A stretch of DNA of 64,000 bases from an uncultured Anaerotignum sp. (GCA_910578425.1 CAJTQX010000009.1:1-64000), one strand, 5' to 3'. Shown: positions 43,509 to 52,350, counted from the first letter of the stretch. A program made the numbers and translations. The notes: a model not told the origin generated them from the sequence alone.

Positions 43509-44012
43509 TCAATTCACAGCCCGAACGCCGTCCTCCGGCAAGCCATAGCGTTTTGCCGCGTATTTCTGTACCTCCTGCGCGTTTGCCTCTCCGCAGCCCA
43601 CAGAAAAAGATTGCAGAGTGCCGTAGTCCCCGTCCTCCGCGTCCCTGCAAAATTCCGCCTCCACCCATTCAATCTGCGGAAATTTCTTTTGCAGGTCCTG
43701 CGTCAGTTCTTCCTCTAAAAGCGTCTGATATGTATGCTCCAGCCTTTCCTGTTCCATTTTCCGGTAGTCATCGCCGGTATGGAACGCCCGTTCCAGCCGG
43801 ACGCTCTGCCGCAGCGGCGAAAGGCTGATATCGCTCTGCCTTACGCCGAACAGCCGCAGAAAGGGGCTCAGCGCGGCTGTCAATATCAGAACGCCAAGCA
43901 CCAGTTCCACATATCTGCGGTAATTTCCCTCCGGCATCAGGATTTCCGCCATAGCGGAAAAAATGGTCAAAGCCGTTATAGTTTTTATATATGCGGTAAA
44001 AGCCTCCATCAT
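43509..44012 (-). CDS. spoIIIAF: Stage III sporulation protein AF
   Basis: A 167-residue protein with two N-terminal membrane helices (about 10-27 and 34-52) and a soluble C-terminal domain on the mother-cell intermembrane side. Family features are MAEILMPEGNYRRYVELVLGVLIL at the start (split here: MAEILMPEG and YRRYVELVLG) and a Cys-containing end. GGAGG precedes the ATG. Confidence 0.9.
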   Translation of the reverse strand: MMEAFTAYIKTITALTIFSAMAEILMPEGNYRRYVELVLGVLILTAALSPFLRLFGVRQSDISLSPLRQSVRLERAFHTGDDYRKMEQERLEHTYQTLLEEELTQDLQKKFPQIEWVEAEFCRDAEDGDYGTLQSFSVGCGEANAQEVQKYAAKRYGLPEDGVRAVN

Positions 44013-44035
44013 TCCTTTTTTCCCTCCGAATTCCA

Positions 44036-44207
44036 GGTAGTGTCGTTATGAGTCATGTATCCGTATTTTCTAGCATAATTTTGTCGGATTTCAGGCAAAA
44101 ATTCGCAGGCGTACAATGCGGCGCGGTACGGCAGGAATTTTTAACGAAAAAGCCGACAAAACTTGCCGGAAAGGCTTATGCAGGCACTTGTGACGATACT
44201 GCCTAAA
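44036..44207. repeat. MITE-like element between spoIIIAE and spoIIIAF
   Basis: The right end (44160-44207) matches 44 of 48 bases of the repeat at 45487-45534. The left end (near 44036-44057, AGGTAGTGTCGTTATGAGT) is an imperfect inverted copy of the right terminus, about 14 of 21 bases. The element is therefore about 170 bases with terminal inverted repeats and no coding capacity. The right end contains the TAG stop codon of spoIIIAE. Confidence 0.6.
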
Positions 44208-45327
44208 GCCCTCCCAACAGAAGCAGGGCGGAAAACAGAAACATTCCCTCTCCCAGAACAATGACCCCCAACAGGAGGGCGGTATATTCTCCTGCCGCTG
44301 CAATACATTCTACCAGTCTTTCTTCGCAGATAAACTCCGCCGCTGCCGCCGTCACCTGAAACACGAGCAGTATCACAAGCATTTTGACCACCAAAGGAAT
44401 GCAGAGCAGGAGCAGGAACACAGCCGCCGCAACCAGCGTGCCGCTGCGCAGTGTACCTGCCACAGCCGCTGCCGTTTCCACCGCGCCGCCCATGACGTTC
44501 CCCACCACTGGAACAGAATTGACCGCGATCCTCGCCGTCCTTGCCGCCAGCCCATTCATTGCCCCGCCGCCAATTTTCTGTAAAGATATCAGAAGCATGA
44601 ACAGCATTGCCGCTCCCTTCATTCCCCATGCAATGCATTGCCGGAGCAGCTTTGCAAAGCGTCCCAGTATGGCTTTTTCCGAGATATGATCCGCAAGCTC
44701 CAGAGAAATCGCCAGCAGTATGGCAGGAACGAGTATATAGCTGACCGCAAAGGAAAGTGCCGCCGAACCGCCCATCAGCACAGGCCCCATCATGGCGGTC
44801 TGTGTGAAATTGCCGGAGGTCGCCGAAAGGACGAGGAATATCGGCAGCATCGCTTCATAAACCTTACAGATTCCGCTTATCCTCTCCACAACGCTCTGCG
44901 AAATGCTGTGAAATGAAGATAAAATCACCACTACCAGCACCATATAACAGAGATAAAAACCCATTTCCCCCACAGATTTTCCCTGAAACGAGCTGTTCAA
45001 CTGTTTCAGCACTGCACTCAGCACGACAACAAGCACCAGTTGCGCCAAAAGCCTGCCCTGTATGCGGAATTCCCCAAAAGCCGCCTCTGCCAGTTCTTCC
45101 CCAAAATCTTCAAAGGAAAAATCAAATGCCCCTGTTAAGATATCCCGAAGCAGTTTTCCAAAGCCCTGTTCCGGTTCCAGGCCTTCCGCCGCCCTGTCCG
45201 CCGCTTCAACCTCCAGCCGCTGCAGCTCTTCCTGCAAAAGCTCGTCCATTTCAGCGGCAAATGCCCGCTGCGGAAATGGCAGCAGGAACGCAAACAGCAG
45301 GATAGCCGCGCAAATCACTTTTTTCAT
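44203..45327 (-). CDS. spoIIIAE: Stage III sporulation protein AE
   Basis: A 374-residue polytopic membrane protein with a cleavable-looking signal sequence (residues 1-24, ending in AFAA), a charged segment, and about eight hydrophobic helices from residue 95. Family blocks include RTARIAVNSVPVVGNVMGGAVET near residue 265. It is part of the SpoIIIA-SpoIIQ channel. The stop codon is TAG and lies inside a repeat copy. Confidence 0.94.
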   Translation of the reverse strand: MKKVICAAILLFAFLLPFPQRAFAAEMDELLQEELQRLEVEAADRAAEGLEPEQGFGKLLRDILTGAFDFSFEDFGEELAEAAFGEFRIQGRLLAQLVLVVVLSAVLKQLNSSFQGKSVGEMGFYLCYMVLVVVILSSFHSISQSVVERISGICKVYEAMLPIFLVLSATSGNFTQTAMMGPVLMGGSAALSFAVSYILVPAILLAISLELADHISEKAILGRFAKLLRQCIAWGMKGAAMLFMLLISLQKIGGGAMNGLAARTARIAVNSVPVVGNVMGGAVETAAAVAGTLRSGTLVAAAVFLLLLCIPLVVKMLVILLVFQVTAAAAEFICEERLVECIAAAGEYTALLLGVIVLGEGMFLFSALLLLGGL

Positions 45328-45486
45328 ATGTATCCCTCCAAAGCCTGCTTTTGTTTCGGTTAAAGAAGCACCGATTTATTCCGTTGCGTGGAGCAGTAAA
45401 GAAAATTTGGGGTCAGCATGGCCGCCTTTGGCGGCTGTAGCAACGGACAAAGCCCATCGCATAAATGAAGCAAAAAACGCATGGAA

Positions 45487-45534
45487 AATTTGCCGGAAAG
45501 GCGTGTGCAGGCACTTGTGACGACACTGCCTAAA
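45487..45534. repeat. Second copy of the 48-bp spoIIIA repeat
   Basis: Differs from 44160-44207 at 4 of 48 positions. It covers the TAG stop of spoIIIAD just as the first copy covers the stop of spoIIIAE. The adjoining 45345-45486 holds other palindromic stretches (GCCGCCTTTGGCGGC; CCGTTGC and GCAACGG arms) but no gene. Confidence 0.75.
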
Positions 45535-45913
45535 ATAAATTCATTACCATTTCCAGCAAAGCCGTCAGCACAGGCATTGCCGCCGCCATCATGAGTATTT
45601 TCCCTGCCAGCTCAATCTTACTGCCTATTGCTGTCTCCCCTGCGTCCACGCATAGCTGCGCCCCAAACTGCGTCAGGTACGCAATGCCAATCACCCGCAA
45701 AACCACAGCAAAATACCCGCTGCCAACGCCTGCCCGTTCTGCCGTTTCCCGCAGCATTTGCAGCAGTCCATCCAAATAGCCGCAGACCATAAAAAAGATG
45801 AGTACACCCGTCACAACTGTCAGCAGAAGCGCGAACTGGGGGCTTTCTTTTTTCAGCACCACCGCCAGAGAGGTACCGACCAGCCCCAGCGCGATGATCC
45901 TTCCAATCTCCAT
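45530..45913 (-). CDS. spoIIIAD: Stage III sporulation protein AD
   Basis: A 127-residue membrane protein with four hydrophobic segments; it is adjacent in order and similar in type to the smaller SpoIIIAC. Visible family stretches are LGLVGTSLAVVLKKESPQFALLL and LTQFGAQLCVDAGE. GGGGGCGGGG precedes the ATG at 45913. The stop codon is within a repeat copy. Confidence 0.93.
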   Translation of the reverse strand: MEIGRIIALGLVGTSLAVVLKKESPQFALLLTVVTGVLIFFMVCGYLDGLLQMLRETAERAGVGSGYFAVVLRVIGIAYLTQFGAQLCVDAGETAIGSKIELAGKILMMAAAMPVLTALLEMVMNLF

Positions 45914-45926
45914 ATGCCCCGCCCCC

Positions 45927-46121
45927 TTATAACTGGAACAGCGTCTGCACCGTTTCAAACAGCGTACTGATGTACTGAATGACCCAGAACAGCACAACTA
46001 CCAGCCCCGCAAGCGTCGTCATTGTCGCCTGTTCCTCCCGTCCGGCGCGGATCAGCACCTGATTGAGCACTGCCACCAGTATCCCTACCGCCGCAATGCG
46101 AAATACAATATTGATTTCCAT
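45927..46121 (-). CDS. spoIIIAC: Stage III sporulation protein AC
   Basis: A 64-residue protein with two membrane helices (about 5-23 and 36-56), separated by a short RAGREEQAT loop. Length and order are standard for SpoIIIAC. It lies 13 bases before spoIIIAD and 18 after spoIIIAB. Confidence 0.93.
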   Translation of the reverse strand: MEINIVFRIAAVGILVAVLNQVLIRAGREEQATMTTLAGLVVVLFWVIQYISTLFETVQTLFQL

Positions 46122-46139
46122 ACCTTCCCTCCCCGCTTT

Positions 46140-46667
46140 TTACAGCAGCACCGTTACCAGCATAAGACCGCTTAAAACACCCATGCCGTAATATAGCCGC
46201 CCGTTTTTATCCAGCCGCCGTCTGCCCTGCTCCTGCGCACCCTCCAGATAGCGCAGAAACAGACGGATGCTGTTTTTCTGCTGTTCCTTGTCCAAAAAAC
46301 CCAGCGTTTTGCCAAAAAGCAGGAGTGCGTCCATATCTTCCTGCCGGAAAAAGGTTTCCTTCTGCCCTGCTTTCCAAACATCTGCCCAGATTTCTTCTGC
46401 CGAAATACCCTCCCGTCGCGCCATCCGTTCTGCCGCCTGTCGGAAAGCTTCGCCCATAGTCCCCTCCATTTTCCAGCCTACGCTTTCCAGCACCTCCGGC
46501 AGAGGAGCAGAGAGATACGCAATCTGCCCTTCCAGCAGTTGAACGCCCCGTTCCAGCTCCCCCAGGTCCCGCAGACGATATTTTTCCCGCGCCGCAAGAT
46601 ATGCCCCTGTCCAGACAGTCGATCCCATAATAAGGACTATTCCTGTCATACGGAAAATCAGTTCCAT
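46140..46667 (-). CDS. spoIIIAB: Stage III sporulation protein AB
   Basis: A 175-residue protein with an N-terminal membrane helix, a helical cytoplasmic domain with the LPEVLESVGWKMEGTMGEAF region, and a C-terminal hydrophobic helix. It resembles type II secretion/pilus assembly F-like proteins and works with the SpoIIIAA ATPase. Its start lies 10 bases inside spoIIIAA behind GGGAGG, so the two are coupled. Confidence 0.92.
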   Translation of the reverse strand: MELIFRMTGIVLIMGSTVWTGAYLAAREKYRLRDLGELERGVQLLEGQIAYLSAPLPEVLESVGWKMEGTMGEAFRQAAERMARREGISAEEIWADVWKAGQKETFFRQEDMDALLLFGKTLGFLDKEQQKNSIRLFLRYLEGAQEQGRRRLDKNGRLYYGMGVLSGLMLVTVLL

Positions 46668-47623
46668 CCCGCGCCGCCTCCCTTCCAGATCAATTCCTTT
46701 CTGCCATTCCATATCTCCTCGATCGTGCCCGTCCCCCTTCTGCGGGAAAGGAACACATATCGTTCAAATATCCCTTTTTCCACCAGCTCCCGCAGGTAAG
46801 GTCGGGTTTGTAAATCCTCCATGTCCTTGCCATGTACGGTGGAAATTAACTTTACGCCTGCATTCAGCACTTCCTCTGCCGCCCGCATATCCTCCGCGCG
46901 CCCCAGCTCATCTGCCGCAATAACTTCCGGTGACATACTTCGCAGTAAAAGCAGCATGCCGCCCGCCTTTGGGCAGCCCTCCAAAATATCTGTACATGGT
47001 CCCAAATCCATCTGCGGCACGCCATCGCAAAGTGGTGCAATCTCTCCGCGTTCGTCCACAACGCCCACCGTCATCTGTTTGCCGCTCTCGCCGTTGCTCA
47101 GGCAGCGAATGATGTCACGCAGGAGTGTCGTTTTTCCACATCCCGGCGGGGAAACAATCAGGCTGTGGCAGAACGCTCCATCTTCCATCAGAAGCGGGAG
47201 AATTTTGGTCGCGCAGCCCTTAATTTCCCGCGCAATGCGGATATTCAGCGCGTTGATCTGCCGAAGTGTGCGAATCTCTCCGCCTTCCAGCACCGCCTTG
47301 CCGCAGAACCCGACTCTGTGTCCCCCCTCTATGGTCAGATACCCCTGCCGGAGTTCTTCCTCGAAAGCATACAGCGAATACGCGCTTAACAGGGATACCG
47401 TTTCCTGTATATCCGCCTTGGAAATGCAGATACAGCCCTTCGATGATTCCGCTGGCACACCGTCCTGCCGCAGAAAACAAATGTCATTTTTTCCTTTCAG
47501 CAAAAGCGGCTGTCCACATCGCAGGCGGATTTCCTGTAGATGCAGCTTTTCCAGTTTTTCTTTCTCCAATCCCCGCTCCCGTATCCGTCGGGGCAGTGCG
47601 TTCCAAACCGCGTCAATGCTCAT
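46658..47623 (-). CDS. spoIIIAA: Stage III sporulation protein AA (ATPase)
   Basis: A 321-residue secretion-type ATPase. Walker A is SPPGCGKTTLLRDIIR (about residues 155-170) and a Walker B/Asp-Glu region follows (EVIAADELGRAEDM). It powers or gates the SpoIIIA channel in the mother cell. The ATG at 47623 is preferred; the GTG upstream lies inside the AAAAGGAG ribosome site. It is the first gene of the operon; the mother-cell sigma-E promoter expected upstream was not clearly found. Confidence 0.95.
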   Translation of the reverse strand: MSIDAVWNALPRRIRERGLEKEKLEKLHLQEIRLRCGQPLLLKGKNDICFLRQDGVPAESSKGCICISKADIQETVSLLSAYSLYAFEEELRQGYLTIEGGHRVGFCGKAVLEGGEIRTLRQINALNIRIAREIKGCATKILPLLMEDGAFCHSLIVSPPGCGKTTLLRDIIRCLSNGESGKQMTVGVVDERGEIAPLCDGVPQMDLGPCTDILEGCPKAGGMLLLLRSMSPEVIAADELGRAEDMRAAEEVLNAGVKLISTVHGKDMEDLQTRPYLRELVEKGIFERYVFLSRRRGTGTIEEIWNGRKELIWKGGGAGWN

Positions 47624-47791
47624 GACCTGTCCCACTCCTTTTGTTTCATCTTATGTTTGAGTTCAGGAAACATGCAAAATAATTCCCCGCATACATCTGC
47701 CAGCCCTCTCCTGAAATCCTGTTTTTTCATGAAAAAATAACGCTGTTTTCCGTTTTTTCCTCATTTTCGCTAACTTTTTATGAAAATAGTC

Positions 47792-47819
47792 TTTACTTTT
47801 TCACATTATGTGATATAAT
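47792..47819 (+). promoter_or_regulatory. Promoter of the LytTR regulator gene
   Basis: Perfect -10 TATAAT (47814-47819), 16-base spacer, -35 TTTACT (47792-47797). The gap 47624-48041 is AT-rich and otherwise shows only a leader of about 215 bases before the regulator ATG, with no recognised RNA motif. Confidence 0.6.
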
Positions 47820-48041
47820 GAGTTTATTCATTTAATTTAGCACGTTTGCACCATATACTTTACTTTTGCTCTACTTATATTTTTAGCTTCACATTGTAAA
47901 AATTTTATTGTGTAATAGTCAAGCGGAAAACTCTCTGCAGTAGACCAAGCAAGTGGAACCTTTGTACGATCGTGTTTGATTTTTTGTTTGGGTGTTTTTC
48001 TTATGTCTATGCTTTTCAGATTTGAAGGGGGACAAGCTCAA

Positions 48042-48785
48042 ATGTTTACGATGTTATTTTCAAATTTTCCTGAAGCGATCAAAAAAGAAGTAAAAGATAT
48101 TTGCATAAACTGTAGCCAAAATCTGATTTTAGAAGAAAACGCGTGGGAAAACATACAGCCTCTTCTGGATTCCTGTTCTATTGACTGTTTCCTGTTTTGG
48201 CTGGATGAAAATTATCCGGCAACGAACCGGATCATTTCCCGTATACGCCAAAAAAAGAAGTACCAGCATACGCCAATGCTGTTTTTTTCATTCAAAATCG
48301 AATATTTGCTTTCTGCATTCGTGCTTTGGAAGTCCTGCGAATTTTTCTTCTGCCCGCTTCGGAACGAGAAAAAAGAGGAACTTGCCGGTTTAATCCAGCA
48401 TTATGACGAAATGTACCAAAAAATTCATATTAACTCAACGTTCCACTGCAATATCAGTACGTCAAAGGAGATTTTCAGCATACCTTACTGCGATATCCTT
48501 TTTGTGGAAAGTACCATGAAAAAATCCGTACTGCATACCAAAACAGGAACGCATCTGCTGCCTGTGCCGCTTTACAGAGTGCGGGAACGGCTGCCTGCCA
48601 GCTTTTTTGTGCAGACGCACCGCTCTTTTATCGTCAACACAAAAAATATTGCCACGATTGATAAATCAAAAGACCCCTGGGTCGTTACCTTCTTCGACTC
48701 AAAAAAATATGCTTATATCAGCCGCAATTACAAAAAGGATGTTCCTCTGATGTTTCCGGAAATGCTGAACTGTCAATCGAATTGA
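48042..48785 (+). CDS. LytTR-domain regulator with degenerate receiver-like N-terminus
   Basis: A 247-residue protein. The C-terminal 100 residues are a LytTR DNA-binding domain (IPYCDILFVESTMKKSVLHT, LPASFFVQTHRSFIVNTKNIATI). The N-terminal 125 residues have a receiver-like order of hydrophobic strands, with an Asp in WLDENYP where a phosphoacceptor could sit. The N-terminal acidic pair is missing, and the conserved Lys position appears to be Cys (FFFCPLR). It may act without a kinase; no histidine kinase is nearby. AAGGGGG ten bases upstream supports ATG 48042, although longer in-frame starts exist. Confidence 0.8.
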   Translation: MFTMLFSNFPEAIKKEVKDICINCSQNLILEENAWENIQPLLDSCSIDCFLFWLDENYPATNRIISRIRQKKKYQHTPMLFFSFKIEYLLSAFVLWKSCEFFFCPLRNEKKEELAGLIQHYDEMYQKIHINSTFHCNISTSKEIFSIPYCDILFVESTMKKSVLHTKTGTHLLPVPLYRVRERLPASFFVQTHRSFIVNTKNIATIDKSKDPWVVTFFDSKKYAYISRNYKKDVPLMFPEMLNCQSN

Positions 48786-48854
48786 CTTTCCGCCCGTTCC
48801 CTTCTAAAATAGAGGAAAGGGAAATTTCCCCGCAAAACGGAAAGGAGCATTCTT

Positions 48855-49508
48855 ATGAAACAGTGTACCATTGTTGCTTTTGGGGACAGCCTGACCTATG
48901 GTTACGGCGTACTGAGCCATATCGCCTATCCCGCGCGCCTTGCCCGCCAGTTGCCCCAGCAGGAGCCCAATCTCTCATGGCATATTTATAACAGCGGCAT
49001 AAACGGCGAAACCACGAGAGAGGCTCTGCGGCGTCTGGAACAGAGCGTACTGCGCCATCGCCCCCAGATTGTATGCGTACTGCTCGGGTCTAACGACAGC
49101 GCACTAAACGAAGGGCAGTACCGCACGCCTTGGGAATATGAGCAGAACATGAGCCAGATCATTGAACGTATCCTTGCGTCGGCCCAGCCGGAAGCAGGTT
49201 TCAACGGAGGCCGCACTCTCCCCTTGCTCCTGACACCTCCGCCTGTTATTGATACGGATTTTTATCCCTTCACAACGACAGACCGCGTTGCGCTTTACAG
49301 CAACATCGTGCGGAAGTTGGGAGAATCCTACCATTGCCCTGTGGCAGACCTTTTTTCCGCCTTCCTGCAAAGAAAAGAGGACGCCGAAACGTATGAAGCC
49401 CTTTTCCAGTATGACGGCGTACATCTGAGCAATGCGGGCTATGACGTTTTATATGAGTTGCTGGAAAAGAAGCTGTTGGAGCTGGTTCATAGTCAAATGA
49501 AAGGATAA
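48855..49508 (+). CDS. SGNH/GDSL-family esterase or lipase
   Basis: A 217-residue cytoplasmic-looking hydrolase without signal peptide. All four SGNH blocks are present: the nucleophile Ser in AFGDSLTYGYG, Gly in NSGINGETT, Asn in LLGSNDSALN, and the Asp-His pair in YDGVHLSNAGY. The family covers esterases, acyl-carbohydrate deacetylases and lysophospholipases; the substrate is unknown. GGAAAGGAG precedes the ATG. It follows the LytTR gene after 69 bases and could be its target. Confidence 0.9.
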   Translation: MKQCTIVAFGDSLTYGYGVLSHIAYPARLARQLPQQEPNLSWHIYNSGINGETTREALRRLEQSVLRHRPQIVCVLLGSNDSALNEGQYRTPWEYEQNMSQIIERILASAQPEAGFNGGRTLPLLLTPPPVIDTDFYPFTTTDRVALYSNIVRKLGESYHCPVADLFSAFLQRKEDAETYEALFQYDGVHLSNAGYDVLYELLEKKLLELVHSQMKG

Positions 49509-49523
49509 TAGGAGGGGGCAAAA

Positions 49524-50049
49524 ATGGCAGTTTACCAAAGTAGTGAAATGGATACTGTAATCCATCGTATCAAAGAAAAAACAGCGCAAAATCAAATCAT
49601 TCTGGGCGCGCCGCTTCCGGAACAGGAAATCCTTGCCTTTGAGCAGACCGCAGGCATAACGCTTCCGGAAGGCTTTCGCCGTTTCCTGCTGGAAATCGGG
49701 AACGGGTGTACATGGAAACGCGGACGCAAAATGCCCCCCCTTCCCGCCCGCAACTGCGGAGGAAACCGCAGGGCTTTCCCTCCCCTTCCCCTATGAAGCA
49801 GAATATATCTGGGGAAACGATGCCTCCGAAGCGGAAATGATGGATAACGGCACGCTGGAACTAATCGACATTGGCTGCTGCCAGACCTTCCAGCTGGTTG
49901 TCACAGGCCCATGCCGCGGAGAAGTCTGGCATTTCAGCGAAATGGGCGTACAACCCTGCTGTCAAAGGCAGGATTTTCTGGGCTGGTTTGAAAAATGGCT
50001 GGACGAAGGAGACAGTGTGGATTATTTCGCAGAATATCCCTATGAATAA
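49524..50049 (+). pseudogene. SMI1/KNR4 (SUKH) family gene, frameshifted at a C7 tract
   Basis: The first frame (from ATG 49524, behind AGGAGGGGG) encodes a SUKH start: LPEQEILAFEQTAGITLPEGFRRFLLEIGNG. At 49734-49740 a run of seven C residues shifts the frame. Beyond it the SUKH C-terminal half continues in a different frame: PFPYEAEYIWGNDASEAEM, then NGTLELIDIGCCQTFQLVV. With six C residues the gene would give about 174 residues. SUKH proteins are often immunity proteins of contact-dependent or polymorphic toxins. The break could be slippage-based switching, recent decay or a base-calling error. Confidence 0.85.
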
Positions 50050-50056
50050 TCTCCAC

Positions 50057-50096
50057 AAAAAAGGTTTGGGAATCTCCTTTCTTCCCAAACCTTTTT
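50057..50096. terminator. Bidirectional terminator between the SUKH gene and the PBP gene
   Basis: AAAAAAGGTTTGGG and CCCAAACCTTTTTT arms form a long stem with A and T runs on both sides, ending both converging units. Confidence 0.9.
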
Positions 50097-50100
50097 TTGA

Positions 50101-52350
50101 TTACTCCGTTTTGCTATTTTCCGGCTCCGGCTCTTTCGCTTTTTCCAGCTTGATCGTCACTTCACTGCCCTGCTCCACAGACAGCCCATGATTCGGGCTT
50201 TGGGAAACCACATTTCCGCCTTCCTCGCCCTCAAACAGCACCTCAAACTCCAAATCCGTCAACTCTTTCACTGCGTCGTCATAACTCTTGCCAACCACAT
50301 TCGGCACCTTCACTGTTCCAATTTCTTCTTCGGTTTTTTCTACGTATAGTATAACCTCGCTGCCGATTTCAACGTCCGTCCCAACCTTCGGCACCTGATT
50401 CGTAATCTGGTTGCCTGTCCCGACGATTTTATAATTCAGTCCCTGCGCATCCAAATCCAGCGTTGCATAAAGTGCGCTGTTACCGATATATTCCGGCATC
50501 GTCACCGTTTGGCCGGCTTTCAGCGGCGTGGCGTCCTCAGATTCCGTAGGTTCAAGGTTTTTATATTTGATGATGTTTTCCATCAGCTTTTTCGTCATAG
50601 GCCCTGTGGACTGCACGCCGTCCTGATATTCATCAGGGATATGGATGACCGTAAACACCAGATACTGCGGATTTTCCGCCGGAAAATACGCCATGTGTGT
50701 CAACGTCCAAAGGTTATCTTTTGTACGGGCCCCCTGCTCAGCTGTACCCGTTTTACAGCCAATGGAATAGCCCGGTATCTGTATCTTTCTGCCTGTACCA
50801 TGGTCAACTGTGGCCTTCAGCGCGTTCCTGATTTTATCCGAGGTTTCTCTCGAAATCACCTTACGCACAATCTCCGTTCCATGTTCCTTTACCACTGTGC
50901 CGGTGCTGTCCTTAATCTGAGAAACTACGTAAGGTCTTACCAGATTCCCACCATTGATAAGCGCGGAAAACGCTGTAATCATTTGCACAGAGGAACAGTT
51001 GAACGTCTGCCCAAAGGACATCGTTGCCAGTTCCGTAGGGCCAATCCCAGAAAGCGCATGCATAACCCTGCTCCAAGTATTCACCCCTGGTTCACCGGGA
51101 AGGTCGATTCCCGTGTCCTGTCCGAATCCAAATTCCTTTTGATATTTGTAGAAAGTCTCCGCCCCCAGCTTCTGTGCAATCTGCACCACGCCCGGGTTGC
51201 AGGACTGCGCTAAAACTTCTGTCACATCAATCGTCCCATGCCCGCTTTTGTTTGCACAACCGATTTCCTTGTCCGCAACCGTAATCACAGCATTGCAGGT
51301 AAATGTATCATTCATGTTAATCAGCCCTTCTTCCAGGGCTGCCGCAACTGTAATTGGCTTATAGACCGATCCCGGCTCATAGGTATCGCTGACACAGAAA
51401 TTTCTCCACATTTTATTCAGATAATCGCTCTGCTCCTGCGTTGTCATCGCCTCCCATTTTTCCTGAAACTCCGCGTCCGTTTCCAGCTCCAATGGATTGG
51501 AAGGATCGTTCAGGTCAAATTTATCCGCCGCCGCCATTGCATATATTTCACCCGTATTGGGATTCATTACCATCGCCGCCACATTCTGGGAGGGCCATTC
51601 CTTCATGGTCTCCTGCACGACCTCCTCCGCGTACTGCTGTATGGTATAATCCAGCGTAGTCACGATGGTACTGCCGTCCTGCGCGGGATATTCCTGATAA
51701 GTTACCCTGTCCGCGCCTTGATAGAGGATAAAAGAACGTCCCGGCGTGCCTGTCATTTCATCGGCATAATAGCCCTCCAGCCCCCATGACGCACCACCGC
51801 GCACAAAGCCAATCAAGTGACACGCCAGCGATTTCAGCGGGTAGGAACGGCGGCTTGTCTGCTCGAAATAAACGCCTTTCAGGTTTTCCGCCTCCAGCTT
51901 TTCCTTTACATCGCGTTCAATGCCCTTTACCAGATATTTCCAGTGGTTCGGCGAATTGATTTCTCCTGTTGTCGGGTCAAGCGTAATGTGATATTTCAAA
52001 TCGGAATACTTCAGCTCCGGAAAATATTCGCAGAGCGTTGTCAGCGTGCGTTCCTGCTCCTCCGTCTTTTTTTCGTCTGCAAGCTGCAAAGGGTCAAGCG
52101 CGACATTGAACACCGCCGTTGAAACTGCCAGAACCTGCTCGTTCCTGTCCAGTATACTGCCGCGGTTCGCCGCAATTTCCACATCGTAGCGGTTAATCTG
52201 CTGTTTTTTCGCCTCCGCTTCATATTCCGCCCCATGCACGATTTTCAAATAGACCACGCGCGTCATCAATACGCACATCGCTACCATAAATACAAAAAGA
52301 ATAAAAGCAAATCTCCCCTTCGCTTTTATTCCATGCGCATCTCTTTTCAT
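50101..52350 (-). CDS. ftsI: Class B penicillin-binding protein with two PASTA domains (FtsI/SpoVD type)
   Basis: A 749-residue transpeptidase with one N-terminal membrane helix (about 14-32), a dimerisation domain, and the penicillin-binding domain with SVYK (in EPGSVYKPIT), SCN and KTGTAEQG. Two C-terminal PASTA repeats start near residues 615 and 680 (VPNVVGKSYDDAVKEL). It cross-links septal peptidoglycan. In B. subtilis the mraZ-rsmH-ftsL cluster is followed by both pbpB (division) and spoVD (sporulation); two PASTA repeats resemble pbpB, but only one such gene is seen here, so it may serve either role. The usual mraY, murD and ftsW do not follow. Confidence 0.92.
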   Translation of the reverse strand: MKRDAHGIKAKGRFAFILFVFMVAMCVLMTRVVYLKIVHGAEYEAEAKKQQINRYDVEIAANRGSILDRNEQVLAVSTAVFNVALDPLQLADEKKTEEQERTLTTLCEYFPELKYSDLKYHITLDPTTGEINSPNHWKYLVKGIERDVKEKLEAENLKGVYFEQTSRRSYPLKSLACHLIGFVRGGASWGLEGYYADEMTGTPGRSFILYQGADRVTYQEYPAQDGSTIVTTLDYTIQQYAEEVVQETMKEWPSQNVAAMVMNPNTGEIYAMAAADKFDLNDPSNPLELETDAEFQEKWEAMTTQEQSDYLNKMWRNFCVSDTYEPGSVYKPITVAAALEEGLINMNDTFTCNAVITVADKEIGCANKSGHGTIDVTEVLAQSCNPGVVQIAQKLGAETFYKYQKEFGFGQDTGIDLPGEPGVNTWSRVMHALSGIGPTELATMSFGQTFNCSSVQMITAFSALINGGNLVRPYVVSQIKDSTGTVVKEHGTEIVRKVISRETSDKIRNALKATVDHGTGRKIQIPGYSIGCKTGTAEQGARTKDNLWTLTHMAYFPAENPQYLVFTVIHIPDEYQDGVQSTGPMTKKLMENIIKYKNLEPTESEDATPLKAGQTVTMPEYIGNSALYATLDLDAQGLNYKIVGTGNQITNQVPKVGTDVEIGSEVILYVEKTEEEIGTVKVPNVVGKSYDDAVKELTDLEFEVLFEGEEGGNVVSQSPNHGLSVEQGSEVTIKLEKAKEPEPENSKTE

